A DNA stretch of 64,000 nt, from NCBI RefSeq assembly GCF_000014225.1, contig NC_008228.1:2046001-2110000 (forward strand), given 5' to 3'. Origin of the DNA: Paraglaciecola sp. T6c. Lineage in GTDB: Bacteria > Pseudomonadota > Gammaproteobacteria > Enterobacterales > Alteromonadaceae. The notes below the pieces were generated by a model, which had not been told where the DNA came from, did no database searches, and saw only the letters and a program-made list of their open reading frames with translations. Below are positions 1 through 9,872 of the stretch, piece after piece (the stretch's first letter is position 1; each line of letters starts with the position of its first letter). The position numbers and the translations under genes were made by a program.

Positions 1-1508
1 CGGGTAGCAACTGAAGATACAAACTCTCGGTCATGACTGACGAATATCAGCGTGCCCGCGTAGTTTTCTAACGCTAAGTTTAATGATTCAATCGATTCCA
101 TGTCCATGTGGTTGGTCGGCTCATCCATCACCAAAATATTAGGGCGCTGAAGCATCAATTTGCCAAACATCATACGGCCTTGTTCACCGCCGGATATGAC
201 TTTCACCGATTTGGTGATCTCATTTTGAGAGAAAAGCAAGCGGCCTAATGTACCGCGCATGACTTGCTCGTCATCACCCTCTTGAGCCCACTGATACATC
301 CATTCCATGAGCGTCATTTCTTTTTCGAACTCATGAGCATGATCTTGGGCGTAATAACCGATATTCGAGTTCTCGGACCATTTGACTTCGCCTGCTGTTA
401 AATCAGTATCTCCGACTAAACACTTCAACAGGGTGGTTTTACCCAAACCATTTTCGCCGATAACTGCGATACGTTCGCCAACTTCAACCATCAAGTCTAA
501 ACCGTTGAACAACTCCTTTTCATAGGATTTCTTCAATCCCGTTAACTCTAATGCGTTACGGTGTAACTTTTTCGTTTGCTCGAAGCGAATGAAAGGGGTC
601 TGACGACTTGAAGGTTTAATGTCATCCAGTTTGATCTTGTCTATCTGCTTAGCGCGAGACGTAGCTTGCTTAGACTTAGATGCATTCGCCGAGAAGCGGC
701 TAACAAAGGTACGCAGTTCAGCGATCTGCGCTTTTTTCTTAGCGTTATCTGATACTAAGCGTTCTCTGGCTTGAGTAGAGGCGGTCATATACTCATCATA
801 GTTACCAGGGAATAAGCGAATTTCGCCATAATCCAAATCGGCCATATGGGTGCACACACTGTTTAAAAAATGGCGATCGTGCGAGATGATGATCATGGAG
901 CAATTACGCTCGTTTAGCACGCCTTCTAGCCAACGAATGGTGTTAATGTCCAAGTTGTTGGTAGGCTCATCAAGTAGCATGATATCTGGATCTGAAAAGA
1001 TTACTTGAGCAAGCAGTACGCGAAGTTTCCAACCTGGTGCTATCTCACTCATTGGGCCATAGTGTTGCTCTACCGGAATACCCACACCAATTAATAACTC
1101 GCCGGCACGTGCTTCTGCGGTGTAGCCATCCATTTCAGCGAACTCTGATTCTAAATCGGCAACGCGAATACCGTCTTCTTCCGTCATTTCAGGGTTAGCA
1201 TAAATAGCATCACGCTCTGCTTTGACTTTCCACAGTTCATTGTGTCCCATCACTACAGTATCAATAACACTGTACTCTTCGTATGCGAACTGGTCTTGCT
1301 TCAATTTACCGATACGCTCACCTGGGTCGGTTGAAACGTTCCCGGCAGATTGCTCTAAGTCTCCCCCAAGTATCTTCATAAAGGTTGATTTACCACAGCC
1401 ATTTGCGCCGATTAAGCCGTAACGATTTCCGTTACCAAATTTAACTGATACATTTTCAAATAATGGCTTTTCGCCAAATTGCATAGTGATGTTTGCGGTC
1501 GTTAACAA
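1..1508 (-). CDS. ybiT: ABC-F family ATPase, YbiT-like (3' end outside window)
   Basis: This is a cytosolic ABC-F protein with two ATP-binding cassettes and no membrane segment; the family acts on translating ribosomes. The first cassette has Walker A GANGCGKS near residue 35 and Walker B ending [10 protein letters not shown]. The second has GENGLGKTT, the signature [10 protein letters not shown] and [11 protein letters not shown]. The linker ends in an Arg/Lys-rich stretch. The reading frame begins at a TTG (1508-1506) seven bases after GGAAG, giving [12 protein letters not shown], which lines up with the known YbiT start. About 502 codons are visible; the family is near 530, so only a short C-terminal piece is missing. 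Assignment to the YbiT subgroup is from recalled similarity. Confidence 0.93.
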   Translation of the reverse strand, partial: MLTTANITMQFGEKPLFENVSVKFGNGNRYGLIGANGCGKSTFMKILGGDLEQSAGNVSTDPGERIGKLKQDQFAYEEYSVIDTVVMGHNELWKVKAERDAIYANPEMTEEDGIRVADLESEFAEMDGYTAEARAGELLIGVGIPVEQHYGPMSEIAPGWKLRVLLAQVIFSDPDIMLLDEPTNNLDINTIRWLEGVLNERNCSMIIISHDRHFLNSVCTHMADLDYGEIRLFPGNYDEYMTASTQARERLVSDNAKKKAQIAELRTFVSRFSANASKSKQATSRAKQIDKIKLDDIKPSSRQTPFIRFEQTKKLHRNALELTGLKKSYEKELFNGLDLMVEVGERIAVIGENGLGKTTLLKCLVGDTDLTAGEVKWSENSNIGYYAQDHAHEFEKEMTLMEWMYQWAQEGDDEQVMRGTLGRLLFSQNEITKSVKVISGGEQGRMMFGKLMLQRPNILVMDEPTNHMDMESIESLNLALENYAGTLIFVSHDREFVSSVAT

Positions 1509-1950
1509 TGTTTTCTTCCGAGTAATTTAGGTGAATGTGTTGAAGGTGTTATTCCTCGCCACTAATCAAGTACGCTAGCGATTTGTGCTTAAGCTGACAG
1601 ATTAGAAAACAGCGCCCTGTGATTAAACGTTAACTTTAATTTGGTGCGACTGTTTGAGGAAAATAATTCGGCGCGTATTATGCCACAAGCATGTATGACT
1701 CGGCTAATTTTAGCCTGAATTACCGTCAGTTTTATGACAAAGGTGATAGATGCAGACAACTTAAGTAGCTTGATATCTAAAGAAACAACTTACATCAGGG
1801 CGTTTATTTATGTGTTAAAAACGCATGCGGGTAAGTCTATGGGAAATTGAAATGTGTAGCGGGGCAGTGAACTAATATCGATTAATCTGTTTTTTTACAT
1901 AAAGTAAAAGTACAAACTAACCGATACTGCTGAGCTATCGTGAGCAGGCG
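1509..1950. other. Intergenic region upstream of ybiT and downstream of bamE
   Basis: About 440 bases with no convincing gene. It must hold the leftward promoter of the ABC-F gene, but I could not pick a clear -35/-10 pair. A weak inverted repeat (CGATA/TATCG) lies just past the bamE stop near 1921-1939 and runs into a T-rich stretch on the minus strand; it might be a poor terminator. Confidence 0.4.
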
Positions 1951-2307
1951 TTACTCATCAAGGGGAGTATTAAAGTCTTCGGATAATTCAAAATCACCTG
2001 TCACTTCGCTTACGCGATTATCGACAAAGTGTAGGGTTAATTCTTTACGGAAATCTTTACCACGCTTAGCCATCCCGCGCTTCATCTGATACAAGTAGTA
2101 CCACGTATCATGATCAAACGAGTCCTCTACTACGGGCTTTCCTAACACGTACTCCACTTGCTCTTTAGTCATGTTAATGCGTAATTTACTGACATCACGC
2201 TCATCTAAAAAGTTACCTTGTGGTACATCAATTCGATAAATCCAATCAGCACAAGCAGACAACATCAATGAGGCGGCAATCACCGCCAATATATTTCTAA
2301 ACTTCAT
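1951..2307 (-). CDS. bamE: Outer membrane protein assembly factor BamE (SmpA/OmlA)
   Basis: A small lipoprotein of 118 residues and the likely BamE subunit of the beta-barrel assembly machine, anchored on the periplasmic side of the outer membrane. The N-terminus is a lipoprotein signal with lipobox LSAC, Cys at residue 19. The SmpA/OmlA core follows, with LRINMTKEQVEYVLGKP and a WYYLYQ strand. The length fits the family. It lies downstream of recN on the same strand with a gap of about 110 bases, the usual recN-bamE neighbourhood in gammaproteobacteria. The sequence alone shows a lipoprotein of this family; its role in BAM is family knowledge. Confidence 0.95.
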   Translation of the reverse strand: MKFRNILAVIAASLMLSACADWIYRIDVPQGNFLDERDVSKLRINMTKEQVEYVLGKPVVEDSFDHDTWYYLYQMKRGMAKRGKDFRKELTLHFVDNRVSEVTGDFELSEDFNTPLDE

Positions 2308-2420
2308 TCTTATTTAATTTCTCAGCTATTAGGTAAATAAAGACCCTACAAGTACTTCGCTAAAGGTCCATAGGCGAAGCATCCTAACTCAGCCAAGACA
2401 GCCTAATCAATGCATAATTG

Positions 2421-4094
2421 TTAAGAATTACTGATTTGTAGTAACTCTTTGGCGTTGGCGAGGGCAGAATCCGTCAATTTGTCTCCAGCTAGTAGACGTG
2501 CCAACTCTTCAATTCGTTCATTTTCTTGTAAAGAAATCATATGAGTTTCTGTGGTTTTCTTGTCACTGAACTTGGTAACGAACATTTGGTTGTGCGCGCG
2601 TGCTGCCACTTGGGGTAAATGCGTTACGCAAATTACCTGACAGGTTTCACCTAATTTACGCAGTAAATGCCCCACCACTGAAGCGGTGGAACCACTAATA
2701 CCGGTATCAACTTCGTCAAAAATCATGGTTGCTACCTGACTGTTATGAGAGCTGATCACTTGAATTGCAAGACCAATCCGCGACAACTCGCCACCAGAGA
2801 CAACCTTTTCAATTTTATCAAGGGCTTGTCCTTTATTGGTCGACACTTTGAATTGAATATTGTCCAAACCATGCTTGCTAGGAGAGGCACTGACCTGCGG
2901 CTCAACTTCAATTTTAAATATCGTGTCGCCCATATTCATTTTGTGAATCTGGCTTTCCACCTGCTTGGCTAATTTGCTTGCGGCTTTAGTACGCGACAAG
3001 CTAAGTTGTTCGCAGCTTTTGAAATAAAGCTTCTCTAGAGCTGAGAGTTCGTCCTGCATGCTATCCAACATTTGGTCATCTTCAGAAAGCTGAGACAATT
3101 CTTGGGTCAATGTTTGGTGGTAGGTATATAACTCTTCCGCTTTAACGTGATGCTTTCTGGCTAAATCTAACGCTTGAGAGTATCGCGCTTCGACCTGCTG
3201 CATTTTCATTGGGTCTATTTCTAGCTGATCAGTGTAATCTCTAAGCTCTTGAGCAGCTTCATCAATTTGAATACTCGCTTCATTTAACAATGCTAAAATC
3301 GGAGAAAGGGTCGGGTCGTGATCCTGCAATTCCGTCAATCTATCAATACTATTTTGCACCGCAGATAGGGCATTAAAGTCATCGGCTTCATATAGTTGAT
3401 AAAAACTCAACTGAGTCTGCTCCAGCAAGGCTTGACTATTACTGAGTCTTTTATGCTCACTTTCCAGTTCAGAAAACTCACCCTCGCCGATGGCAAATTC
3501 ATCTAACTCAGAGACTTGATACGACAAAAGCTGAAAACGATCCGCACGCTGTTGCTGACCCGCCAATAACTCACGATAGATTTTCTGTTTATGTTGAAGG
3601 CTTTGGTAGTGCTGGGCCACATTATTTAAAAGAGAAGGGTGCTCGGCAAAGTTGTCCAGCAATTCGCGCTGTGTATCGGCTTTTAGAATCTGTTGGTGGG
3701 CATGCTGACCATGAATACTTAACAAGTATTGTCCTAAACATTTCAGCTGGCCTAAGGGTACAGGTGTGCCATTCACGAAGGCTTTCGAGCGGCCTTCGCT
3801 AGAGATGACTCGTCTGATTAAGCAATCATTTCCATCGTCTAATTCGTGCTCTTTTAACCATTTTGCAGCAAGTGACAATTTACTCACATCAAAAGATGCA
3901 CAGATTTCGGCCTTGTCAGCACCGCTGCGCACGAAACCCGCTTCGGCCCTATCGCCTAAACACAACCCTAATGCATCCACTGAAATGGACTTACCAGCGC
4001 CAGTTTCACCTGTGACCGCTGTCATACCTTGGGATAAATCGATGTCCAGAGATTTAACCACAGCAAAATTTCGAATTGAGAGATGAAGTAACAT
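2421..4094 (-). CDS. recN: DNA repair protein RecN
   Basis: An SMC-like ATPase of 557 residues that acts in recombinational repair of double-strand breaks. Walker A (GETGAGKS) is at about residues 29-36. A long coiled-coil middle (about 160-370) separates it from the C-terminal ATPase lobe with VSGGELSR and Walker B MIFDEVDTGISG. The length is typical (E. coli 553). It is preceded by two LexA-like boxes, so SOS induction is strongly expected. The nearer box overlaps the AGGT ribosome site only about nine bases before the ATG. It lies between nadK (upstream) and bamE. Confidence 0.97.
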   Translation of the reverse strand: MLLHLSIRNFAVVKSLDIDLSQGMTAVTGETGAGKSISVDALGLCLGDRAEAGFVRSGADKAEICASFDVSKLSLAAKWLKEHELDDGNDCLIRRVISSEGRSKAFVNGTPVPLGQLKCLGQYLLSIHGQHAHQQILKADTQRELLDNFAEHPSLLNNVAQHYQSLQHKQKIYRELLAGQQQRADRFQLLSYQVSELDEFAIGEGEFSELESEHKRLSNSQALLEQTQLSFYQLYEADDFNALSAVQNSIDRLTELQDHDPTLSPILALLNEASIQIDEAAQELRDYTDQLEIDPMKMQQVEARYSQALDLARKHHVKAEELYTYHQTLTQELSQLSEDDQMLDSMQDELSALEKLYFKSCEQLSLSRTKAASKLAKQVESQIHKMNMGDTIFKIEVEPQVSASPSKHGLDNIQFKVSTNKGQALDKIEKVVSGGELSRIGLAIQVISSHNSQVATMIFDEVDTGISGSTASVVGHLLRKLGETCQVICVTHLPQVAARAHNQMFVTKFSDKKTTETHMISLQENERIEELARLLAGDKLTDSALANAKELLQISNS

Positions 4095-4102
4095 ATATTT
4101 AC

Positions 4103-4118
4103 CTGTTCAAATATACAG
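4103..4118 (-). promoter_or_regulatory. LexA (SOS) box, proximal, of recN
   Basis: The sequence reads CTGT-N8-ACAG on the recN strand (CTG, ten bases, CAG), matching the gammaproteobacterial LexA consensus. Its edge lies nine bases before the recN ATG, so bound LexA would cover the ribosome site and probably the transcription start. Confidence 0.85.
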
Positions 4119-4121
4119 TAA

Positions 4122-4137
4122 CTGTAAATATATACAT
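4122..4137 (-). promoter_or_regulatory. Second, weaker LexA-like box of recN
   Basis: On the plus strand this reads CTGTAAATATATACAT, which keeps the CTGT half and the AT-rich spacer but has CAT instead of CAG. It lies three bases from the perfect box. Tandem LexA sites are known at recN of E. coli, which supports function, but the second half-site is imperfect. Confidence 0.6.
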
Positions 4138-4186
4138 ATTTTCGAGGCTGTCTAGTAGTTGACTAAAATTTATTCTGCTGATGCCA

Positions 4187-5062
4187 CTAGTAAAGTTTAC
4201 TTCCCCAGCCGAGTTTTGTGCGTAACACGTTGAAGTAATTGTAATCTTTGGGGTGAATTAGGGATAATTTGGCGGGGTTTTTACGGATAATGATTTCATC
4301 CCCCGGTAATACGGCGAGCACGATATGGCTGTCGCAGCTAACTTGCAAATTGTCTTTATTTTCTGGTGATACTTTGATGCGCACCGTGCTATTTGCATCT
4401 ACAACAATTGGGCGAGCGCTGAGGGTATGCGGGAACATGGGCACTAAGCTCAGGGCGTCTAGATTGGGGGTTAGAATGGGGCCGCCGCCTGATAACGAAT
4501 AGGCCGTTGAGCCTGTAGGCGTTGCAACGATAAGGCCATCTGAGCGTTGACTAAACACGAAGTTTTCATCTAAGTAGACTTCAAACTCCATCATATGAGC
4601 GACTTTACCGTGATGCATTACCACTTCGTTTACGGCTGAATTAGTGCTTTGTAATTCTCCGCCTCGATACACTTCAAGTTCAAGTAAAAAGCGCTGTTCG
4701 ATTTGGCATTCGCCCGCAAAGATGGAATCGAGCTGGCGTTCAAAGTCATCTGGGTTGATGTCGGTTAAAAACCCCAAGTTACCACGGTTAATGCCTACCA
4801 CAGCTACATTGTGTTTGGCCAAAACACGAGCGGCGCCCAACATATTACCGTCACCACCAACTACTATGGCTAAATCAGCTTGAGTTCCTATGGTATTTAG
4901 ATCGGCAATTTCAAATCCGTTACCTTTTAATTGCGAAGCACAACTTTGCTCTACAATCATTCGACAGTCCTTTTGCTTAAGATAAACAATCAACGCTTGT
5001 AAGCTTAAATTCGCTCCTTGATGCCCTTGCTTGCCTATCAATCCGACGGTGTGAAAACCCAT
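4187..5062 (-). CDS. nadK: NAD kinase
   Basis: Cytosolic ATP-NAD kinase of 291 residues that makes NADP. It has the family GGDGN motif near residues 70-74 and the conserved [16 protein letters not shown] loop near 175-190. The length matches E. coli NadK (292). It lies upstream of recN on the same strand, with a gap of about 90 bases that carries the recN LexA boxes, and is divergent from nagZ. Confidence 0.96.
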   Translation of the reverse strand: MGFHTVGLIGKQGHQGANLSLQALIVYLKQKDCRMIVEQSCASQLKGNGFEIADLNTIGTQADLAIVVGGDGNMLGAARVLAKHNVAVVGINRGNLGFLTDINPDDFERQLDSIFAGECQIEQRFLLELEVYRGGELQSTNSAVNEVVMHHGKVAHMMEFEVYLDENFVFSQRSDGLIVATPTGSTAYSLSGGGPILTPNLDALSLVPMFPHTLSARPIVVDANSTVRIKVSPENKDNLQVSCDSHIVLAVLPGDEIIIRKNPAKLSLIHPKDYNYFNVLRTKLGWGSKLY

Positions 5063-5314
5063 AACAACTCATTAAAATAACCGATTTGGGTTAGTATAAT
5101 CATCCGTAGCGCGGAATGTCATACATTTTTATGTCTATGATTTCTCTAACAGTTCTAACGCTCAATTTGTGCGCGAACGGCAAAATGGGCGAGATGCTAG
5201 GGCGGCATCTGACATTTTATTTGAGGTTTAATCAAGTAAGGTGCTTGTTGAGGCTTTGTTTTATGTTGCTGTTCTCTTATAGTGCGTTTAATTCAACAAG
5301 TTATAAGATTATTC

Positions 5315-6325
5315 ATGGGTCCAATAATGTTAGATGTCTCAGGTTACGAGTTAACACCTGAAGACAGAGAGTTGCTCGATCATCCTTTAGTGGGTGGCGT
5401 TATCCTTTTCAGTCGTAACTACTACGATCAAAAACAACTAAAAGAGCTCATTGCTCAAATTCGATTGGCAGCACGCAACAAGATATTAATTGGGGTGGAT
5501 CATGAAGGCGGCCGGGTTCAGCGTTTTCGCGACGGATTCAGCGCTATTCCTGCAATGGGTGCTATTTGCGCCCGCAGTGATGAGGGTTTGAGCCAGGCAC
5601 AGCAATACTGCAATACTTTTGGTTGGCTCATGGCGGCTGAATGCCTCGCATTTGATATCGACTTAAGTTTTGCGCCCGTGCTCGATTTAAACGGCGTATC
5701 GGATGTTATTGGTGATCGCTCTTTTCATACCCAGCCAGAACCTCTGATTCAACTTGCCAGTGAGTTTATTAAAGGCATGCACCGAGCAGGGATGAAAGCC
5801 ACAGGTAAACATTTTCCTGGGCATGGTAATGTCAAAGAAGACTCGCATGTTGCGATGCCGGTAGATAATCGAAGTCTTGAACAAATCACTCAGCTAGATA
5901 TGCAGATTTTTAGCCGCTTAAACGACATGGGCTTACTTGATGGGGTGATGCCAGCGCATGTGGTGTACTCTCAAGTGGATGATATGCCAGCAGGTTTCTC
6001 TAAAGTCTGGTTACAAACCTACTTGCGCCAAAAAATGCAATTCGACGGTGTGGTATTTTCCGATGATTTGTCGATGCAGGGAGCCGCGTTTATTGGCGAC
6101 TTTGCCGCCAGAGCAAATGCGGCACTAAACGCTGGCTGCGATATGGTGCTGGTATGTAATAACCCCGACGCTGCTGCGCAGGTCATCGATAGCTTACCCA
6201 GTGATTTACCCACAAATCCGCGTTTAGCAAAGCTTGCCAAAGCGCCCTGTGCTGACTTTAACGCACTGGTTAAAACAGATGCTTACACAGCGGCCCAGCG
6301 CACTCTCGAAGCATATAACAATTAG
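5315..6325 (+). CDS. nagZ: Beta-N-acetylhexosaminidase NagZ
   Basis: A cytosolic glycoside hydrolase family 3 enzyme that removes N-acetylglucosamine from recycled muropeptides. It has the family KATGKHFPGHG motif followed by the histidine loop GNVKEDSHVAMP, and the catalytic aspartate in FSDDLSMQGA. I chose the ATG at 5315 (MGPIMLDVSGYEL) because it aligns with the E. coli start. A GTG at 5282 in the same frame would add 11 residues but has no ribosome site. The result is 336 residues, a normal length. It is divergent from nadK. Confidence 0.94.
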   Translation: MGPIMLDVSGYELTPEDRELLDHPLVGGVILFSRNYYDQKQLKELIAQIRLAARNKILIGVDHEGGRVQRFRDGFSAIPAMGAICARSDEGLSQAQQYCNTFGWLMAAECLAFDIDLSFAPVLDLNGVSDVIGDRSFHTQPEPLIQLASEFIKGMHRAGMKATGKHFPGHGNVKEDSHVAMPVDNRSLEQITQLDMQIFSRLNDMGLLDGVMPAHVVYSQVDDMPAGFSKVWLQTYLRQKMQFDGVVFSDDLSMQGAAFIGDFAARANAALNAGCDMVLVCNNPDAAAQVIDSLPSDLPTNPRLAKLAKAPCADFNALVKTDAYTAAQRTLEAYNN

Positions 6326-6346
6326 TGTAGATGAGGAGTCGAGCCC

Positions 6347-6371
6347 GAGGGACAATGCCCGTATGTCCCTC
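6347..6371 (+). terminator. Stem-loop after nagZ, possible weak terminator
   Basis: A perfect 8-bp stem (GAGGGACA / TGTCCCTC) with a 9-base loop lies between nagZ and the next gene. Only a short T run follows, so it could slow or attenuate transcription rather than end it. Confidence 0.4.
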
Positions 6372-6441
6372 TTGATGTATAAAACGGGGGCGATGATTCA
6401 TAAATGCCTGCTTTAGGCGATGCATTAGGATAGCGAATGTT

Positions 6442-7818
6442 ATGCGATTAAACCGTCAGCACTTTATTTTAATAGGTCCTTTACTGGCGATACTGTTTTA
6501 CGGATTTTTACGGTACTCACAGGTCGAATACTTACCGGCAGTGACTGCCGCTATTACTGCATTAACGGTTATTTGGTGGGTCAGTGAAGCCATTCCTATT
6601 CCCGCTACCTCTATCGTCCCTTTCGCACTGTTACCCATGTTTGGTGTGCTTGATCATGGCATAGCGGCATCAGCGTTGGGCAGTCACGTTATTTTACTGC
6701 TGATGGGGGCTTTTATGTTATCAACCGCACTAGAGCGCAGCGGCGCCCATGAGCGTCTCGCTGTGTATATGGTGCGTTTGGTAGGCGTGAGTAGCGGCCG
6801 GCGATTAGTGATGGGGTTTGTATTGGCGACTGGGTTCCTAAGTATGTGGATATCCAATACGGCCACCGTACTGATCATTCTGCCCATGGCATTAGCTGTG
6901 CTGTCACACGTAGATAACCCAAAACTGAAAGTGGCGTTGATTTTAGGGATTGCATACTCTGCCAGTGTCGGCGGCTTAGGGACTCTCATCGGCACACCGC
7001 CCAACGTGATATTTGCCGGTATTTATCAAGAGCAAACAGGGCAAGAATTTGGCTTTTTGGCGTGGATGAAAGTAGGCGTTCCCGTTGTTATTGTTAGCCT
7101 TCCGATTATCGCCCTGTGGCTAACCCGCAATGTTACCCTGGAGCATGATATTGAATTGCCTACCTTGGGTGCTTGGCGAAAAGAAGAATCCCGTACCTTG
7201 TGGGTGTTTGGTTTAACGGCCTTAGCATGGATAACGCGCAATGAGCCTTTCGGCGGCTGGAGCGGTTGGTTTGATATTCCATACGCGGGTGACAGCACCA
7301 TCGCATTGACCGCTGCAGTAGTGATGTTCATTGTGCCAAATGGGAAAGGCAGCAGATTGCTCGACTGGGAAACAGCAAAAAGGATCCCTTGGGGCATACT
7401 GCTGCTATTTGCAGGTGGTATTGCTTTGGCTAAGGGCTTTAGCGCATCAGGGTTGAGCCAAATCTTAGGAGAGTGGCTACTTAGCTTGACGAATTTACCG
7501 CTGGTGATGGTTATTTTAGCTATTTGCTTAATCGTGACTTACCTAACGGAGATCACCAGTAACACAGCAACCGCGACTTTGCTGATGCCTATTCTCGCTG
7601 TTGCCGCGGTTTCTTCAGGTAACGACCCTGCTTTATTTATGATCCCCGCCGCTATGGCTGCTAGTTGTGCCTTTATGCTTCCCGTTGCGACTGCACCCAA
7701 TGCAATTGCCTACGGTACTGGGGAGATCACCATAAAAGACATGGTCAAAGAAGGGGCTATTTTAAGCTTCTTGATCTCCAGCATAGTGGGGTTAATGTGT
7801 TATGCATTGCTGCGATGA
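6442..7818 (+). CDS. DASS (SLC13) family sodium/dicarboxylate symporter
   Basis: An integral inner-membrane carrier of 458 residues with about 11-12 hydrophobic segments. It has two diagnostic DASS repeats: WISNTATVLIILPMA followed by GTLIGTPPNVIF, and later ITSNTATATLLMPILA followed by PVATAPNAIAYGTGE. These are the paired SNT motifs that bind sodium and the carboxylate in SLC13 carriers. The likely cargo is a C4-dicarboxylate or citrate-type anion, but the exact substrate cannot be read from sequence. The ATG at 6442 has AGGA about 11 bases upstream. It lies 116 bases after nagZ on the same strand, with a stem-loop between. Confidence 0.9.
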   Translation: MRLNRQHFILIGPLLAILFYGFLRYSQVEYLPAVTAAITALTVIWWVSEAIPIPATSIVPFALLPMFGVLDHGIAASALGSHVILLLMGAFMLSTALERSGAHERLAVYMVRLVGVSSGRRLVMGFVLATGFLSMWISNTATVLIILPMALAVLSHVDNPKLKVALILGIAYSASVGGLGTLIGTPPNVIFAGIYQEQTGQEFGFLAWMKVGVPVVIVSLPIIALWLTRNVTLEHDIELPTLGAWRKEESRTLWVFGLTALAWITRNEPFGGWSGWFDIPYAGDSTIALTAAVVMFIVPNGKGSRLLDWETAKRIPWGILLLFAGGIALAKGFSASGLSQILGEWLLSLTNLPLVMVILAICLIVTYLTEITSNTATATLLMPILAVAAVSSGNDPALFMIPAAMAASCAFMLPVATAPNAIAYGTGEITIKDMVKEGAILSFLISSIVGLMCYALLR

Positions 7819-8085
7819 CACATGAGATATTCGCTCAGATTTAGGTCGTCGTTTATTAAAGCATTTACGCCAACCTTTATTTCACTAAGGTGCCCCTGCA
7901 TAACAAATGAATAAAACCAAATAGCTGCATTTAAGTGCAGCTCAGGGGTAATCGCACTCTACATTGGTGCATAAATACTCTTCATATACGCATTTTCATG
8001 AAATTTCCCGCCTTGCCCGAGTGGCATCAATACTGCACAAGCCAGCGTTCTAAAATGACAAAAAAGACAAGACAGGAGTAGTAAT

Positions 8086-8412
8086 ATGGTTAAGTTGTTG
8101 GGTGTCGCGTTAGGCTTAATGTTAACTGCTACAGCGCAAGCGGAAACCTTCGATTGGGGTGAGCTTAAACGTGAGCGTATCGAATTGAAATTACCCTTAC
8201 TCACAGTTCAAGGTGAACAAGGTCTATTAGCGTGTGGTTACGTGGATGTAAACACGTGTAATAAAACAGGTGAAGCCTGCGCAATTGTATCAGGGGTAAA
8301 AACCCATGAAGATATGCTGCAAAAACCAGTGTTATTAGTTTCAAAAGCCGCACGGGAATTAGGTGTTGAACCGGGTATGACAGGCACCCAAGCACTTGAA
8401 TTAATGCGCTAG
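8086..8412 (+). CDS. Secreted DUF1805 (YunC-like) protein
   Basis: A 108-residue protein with a clear signal peptide (residues 1-19, cleavage after ATAQA) and then a small domain with GLLACGYVDVNTC, AIVSGVKTHEDML and a C-terminal GVEPGMTGTQALELM. These resemble the DUF1805/YunC family, whose function is not established. A signal peptide is unusual, since YunC-like proteins are normally cytosolic. The ribosome site AGGAG is eight bases before the ATG. It is monocistronic and convergent with the LysR gene. Confidence 0.7.
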   Translation: MVKLLGVALGLMLTATAQAETFDWGELKRERIELKLPLLTVQGEQGLLACGYVDVNTCNKTGEACAIVSGVKTHEDMLQKPVLLVSKAARELGVEPGMTGTQALELMR

Positions 8413-8440
8413 GGCAAATCTTTACGTCTATCTCTATCTC

Positions 8441-8474
8441 AGTTGTGGCTAAGTAGCGTTAACCAGCCACAGCT
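8441..8474. terminator. Stem-loop between convergent genes
   Basis: AGTTGTGGCT pairs with AGCCACAGCT (10 bp, one wobble) around the end of the LysR gene, whose stop codon is in the loop. No T run follows on either side, so its role as a shared terminator is only a guess. Confidence 0.3.
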
Positions 8475-9457
8475 GACTCGATGCTAATGACCGAAGGTTG
8501 CTGGTATTTATTGTCAAGTAACTCGCCTCGCCAGCTATTATCAGCATGCAAGTTTGCGGCTGTTTCACGAATAAGCTCAAACACGGCAGCAACGGCGGGG
8601 TTTTTGTGCTGATGCTCGGCTAAGCGCAAATAAACCTCACGTTTTAGCTCTGGCTCCGTGATATTAATGGCTCGAATTTGATGACTCGCTTCTAAGTGGC
8701 ACGTCGCTGATGAAGGGTAAATGGCTAAACCAAACCCCTGAGAAACATAATGCAAAGTGGTCATCAATTGTCCAAAGGCGTTACGTGTCTTTAATTGAAT
8801 ATTGTTTTTTCGGGCTTGCTCCTCAAGCAATTTAGGTAGGGCGTCCCGTCTGTCTGGCATAAATAGTTCGTAATCTTGTAACGACTCAAAAGGGATTGAG
8901 CCAAACAATGAAAGTTCACTGTAGCTGGGGTTTTTAGGCCGTGGTGAAATATACAAATACAAATTCTCGTTAATAAGAGGCAATGAACTAGCGGCATGTT
9001 TACCTAAATCTGAGTTGTAACACAGAGCAATATCAATCTGCTGTTCGGCGAACCAACTTTCGACCATGTACGAGGGCCCAACTCTAAAGGCTAACTCTAC
9101 ATTAGGAAAGCGGTGCTCTAGCTCTGTCTGTAACTGCACCGACAGCACATTACACAATGATTGACTAAGGCCAACGATCACCTTGCCTTTGCACTGGGTT
9201 TGCTGCCCAATCAAGTCTAATTTTGCGGTATTGATTTGGTTTAAAATGAGCCGAGCGTGCTCTTCAAATTGAGAGCCTGCATGAGTGAGTGACACACCAC
9301 GAAAATTTCGCTCAAAGAGTTTTATTTTTAATTCATGTTCTAAATTCGCCAGCTGCAAACTAATGGCAGGCTGTGCGACATCAAGCACTTTTGAGGCGCC
9401 CGATATACTACCTTGCTCTACAGTGGCCAAAAAGTACTCTAATTGTTTTGTATTCAT
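8459..9457 (-). CDS. LysR-family transcriptional regulator
   Basis: A 332-residue LysR-type regulator. The N-terminal winged helix-turn-helix covers about residues 1-60 (MNTKQLEYFLATVEQGSISGASKVLDVAQPAIS). The effector-binding domain follows from about residue 90, with FRVGPSYMVE and GFGLAIYPSS. It is transcribed away from the amine oxidase operon, across a 415-base gap, and so probably controls that operon. The ligand is not known; a substrate amine or amino acid is a reasonable guess. Confidence 0.9.
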   Translation of the reverse strand: MNTKQLEYFLATVEQGSISGASKVLDVAQPAISLQLANLEHELKIKLFERNFRGVSLTHAGSQFEEHARLILNQINTAKLDLIGQQTQCKGKVIVGLSQSLCNVLSVQLQTELEHRFPNVELAFRVGPSYMVESWFAEQQIDIALCYNSDLGKHAASSLPLINENLYLYISPRPKNPSYSELSLFGSIPFESLQDYELFMPDRRDALPKLLEEQARKNNIQLKTRNAFGQLMTTLHYVSQGFGLAIYPSSATCHLEASHQIRAINITEPELKREVYLRLAEHQHKNPAVAAVFELIRETAANLHADNSWRGELLDNKYQQPSVISIESAVAG

Positions 9458-9872
9458 TCGCTACCCAAATTTATACTTATTTTGCTCAAATAAACCGCTC
9501 GTTATGGAGGAATTAGCAAATTAAATGCCCAAATAGCATTTGCTCTTAGTTAGAGCGCTTGCTCGACAACCAAAAAACGACGTGTCCAGCGCAGGCTAAA
9601 TCGCGTATGCGCATACTTGTTTCATCTCGCCTTCCCTCAAAAAAGCAATTTTAGTGCCGTATAACTTATTCTTTTTTGTTTGAAAATCGTGCTGTACGCC
9701 TCTTTAATTACCCGCGTTACTCCTTGAAAGCCTTATCATTAAAGGGTTATAAAAAAAATATGGGGCTGCACAATACTATTGTGCGTTCTGTCATTTGTTT
9801 CGTGTCGCTAGCATATAAACCTGATTTTCCAACCTCATCGAACGATAAATTAGGAAGTACGTTAGAACGATT
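9458..9872. promoter_or_regulatory. Divergent control region of the amine oxidase cluster
   Basis: This stretch separates the LysR gene from the oxidase operon and holds no credible gene. It contains a perfect 12-base palindrome, GTATGCGCATAC (9605-9616), a plausible LysR operator placed about 145 bases from the regulator start. I saw no unambiguous -35/-10 pair for the operon. Confidence 0.45.

Noticed and set aside
5116-5361. An 81-codon frame upstream of nagZ
   Set aside because: It overlaps the nagZ start in another frame, without homology or ribosome site.
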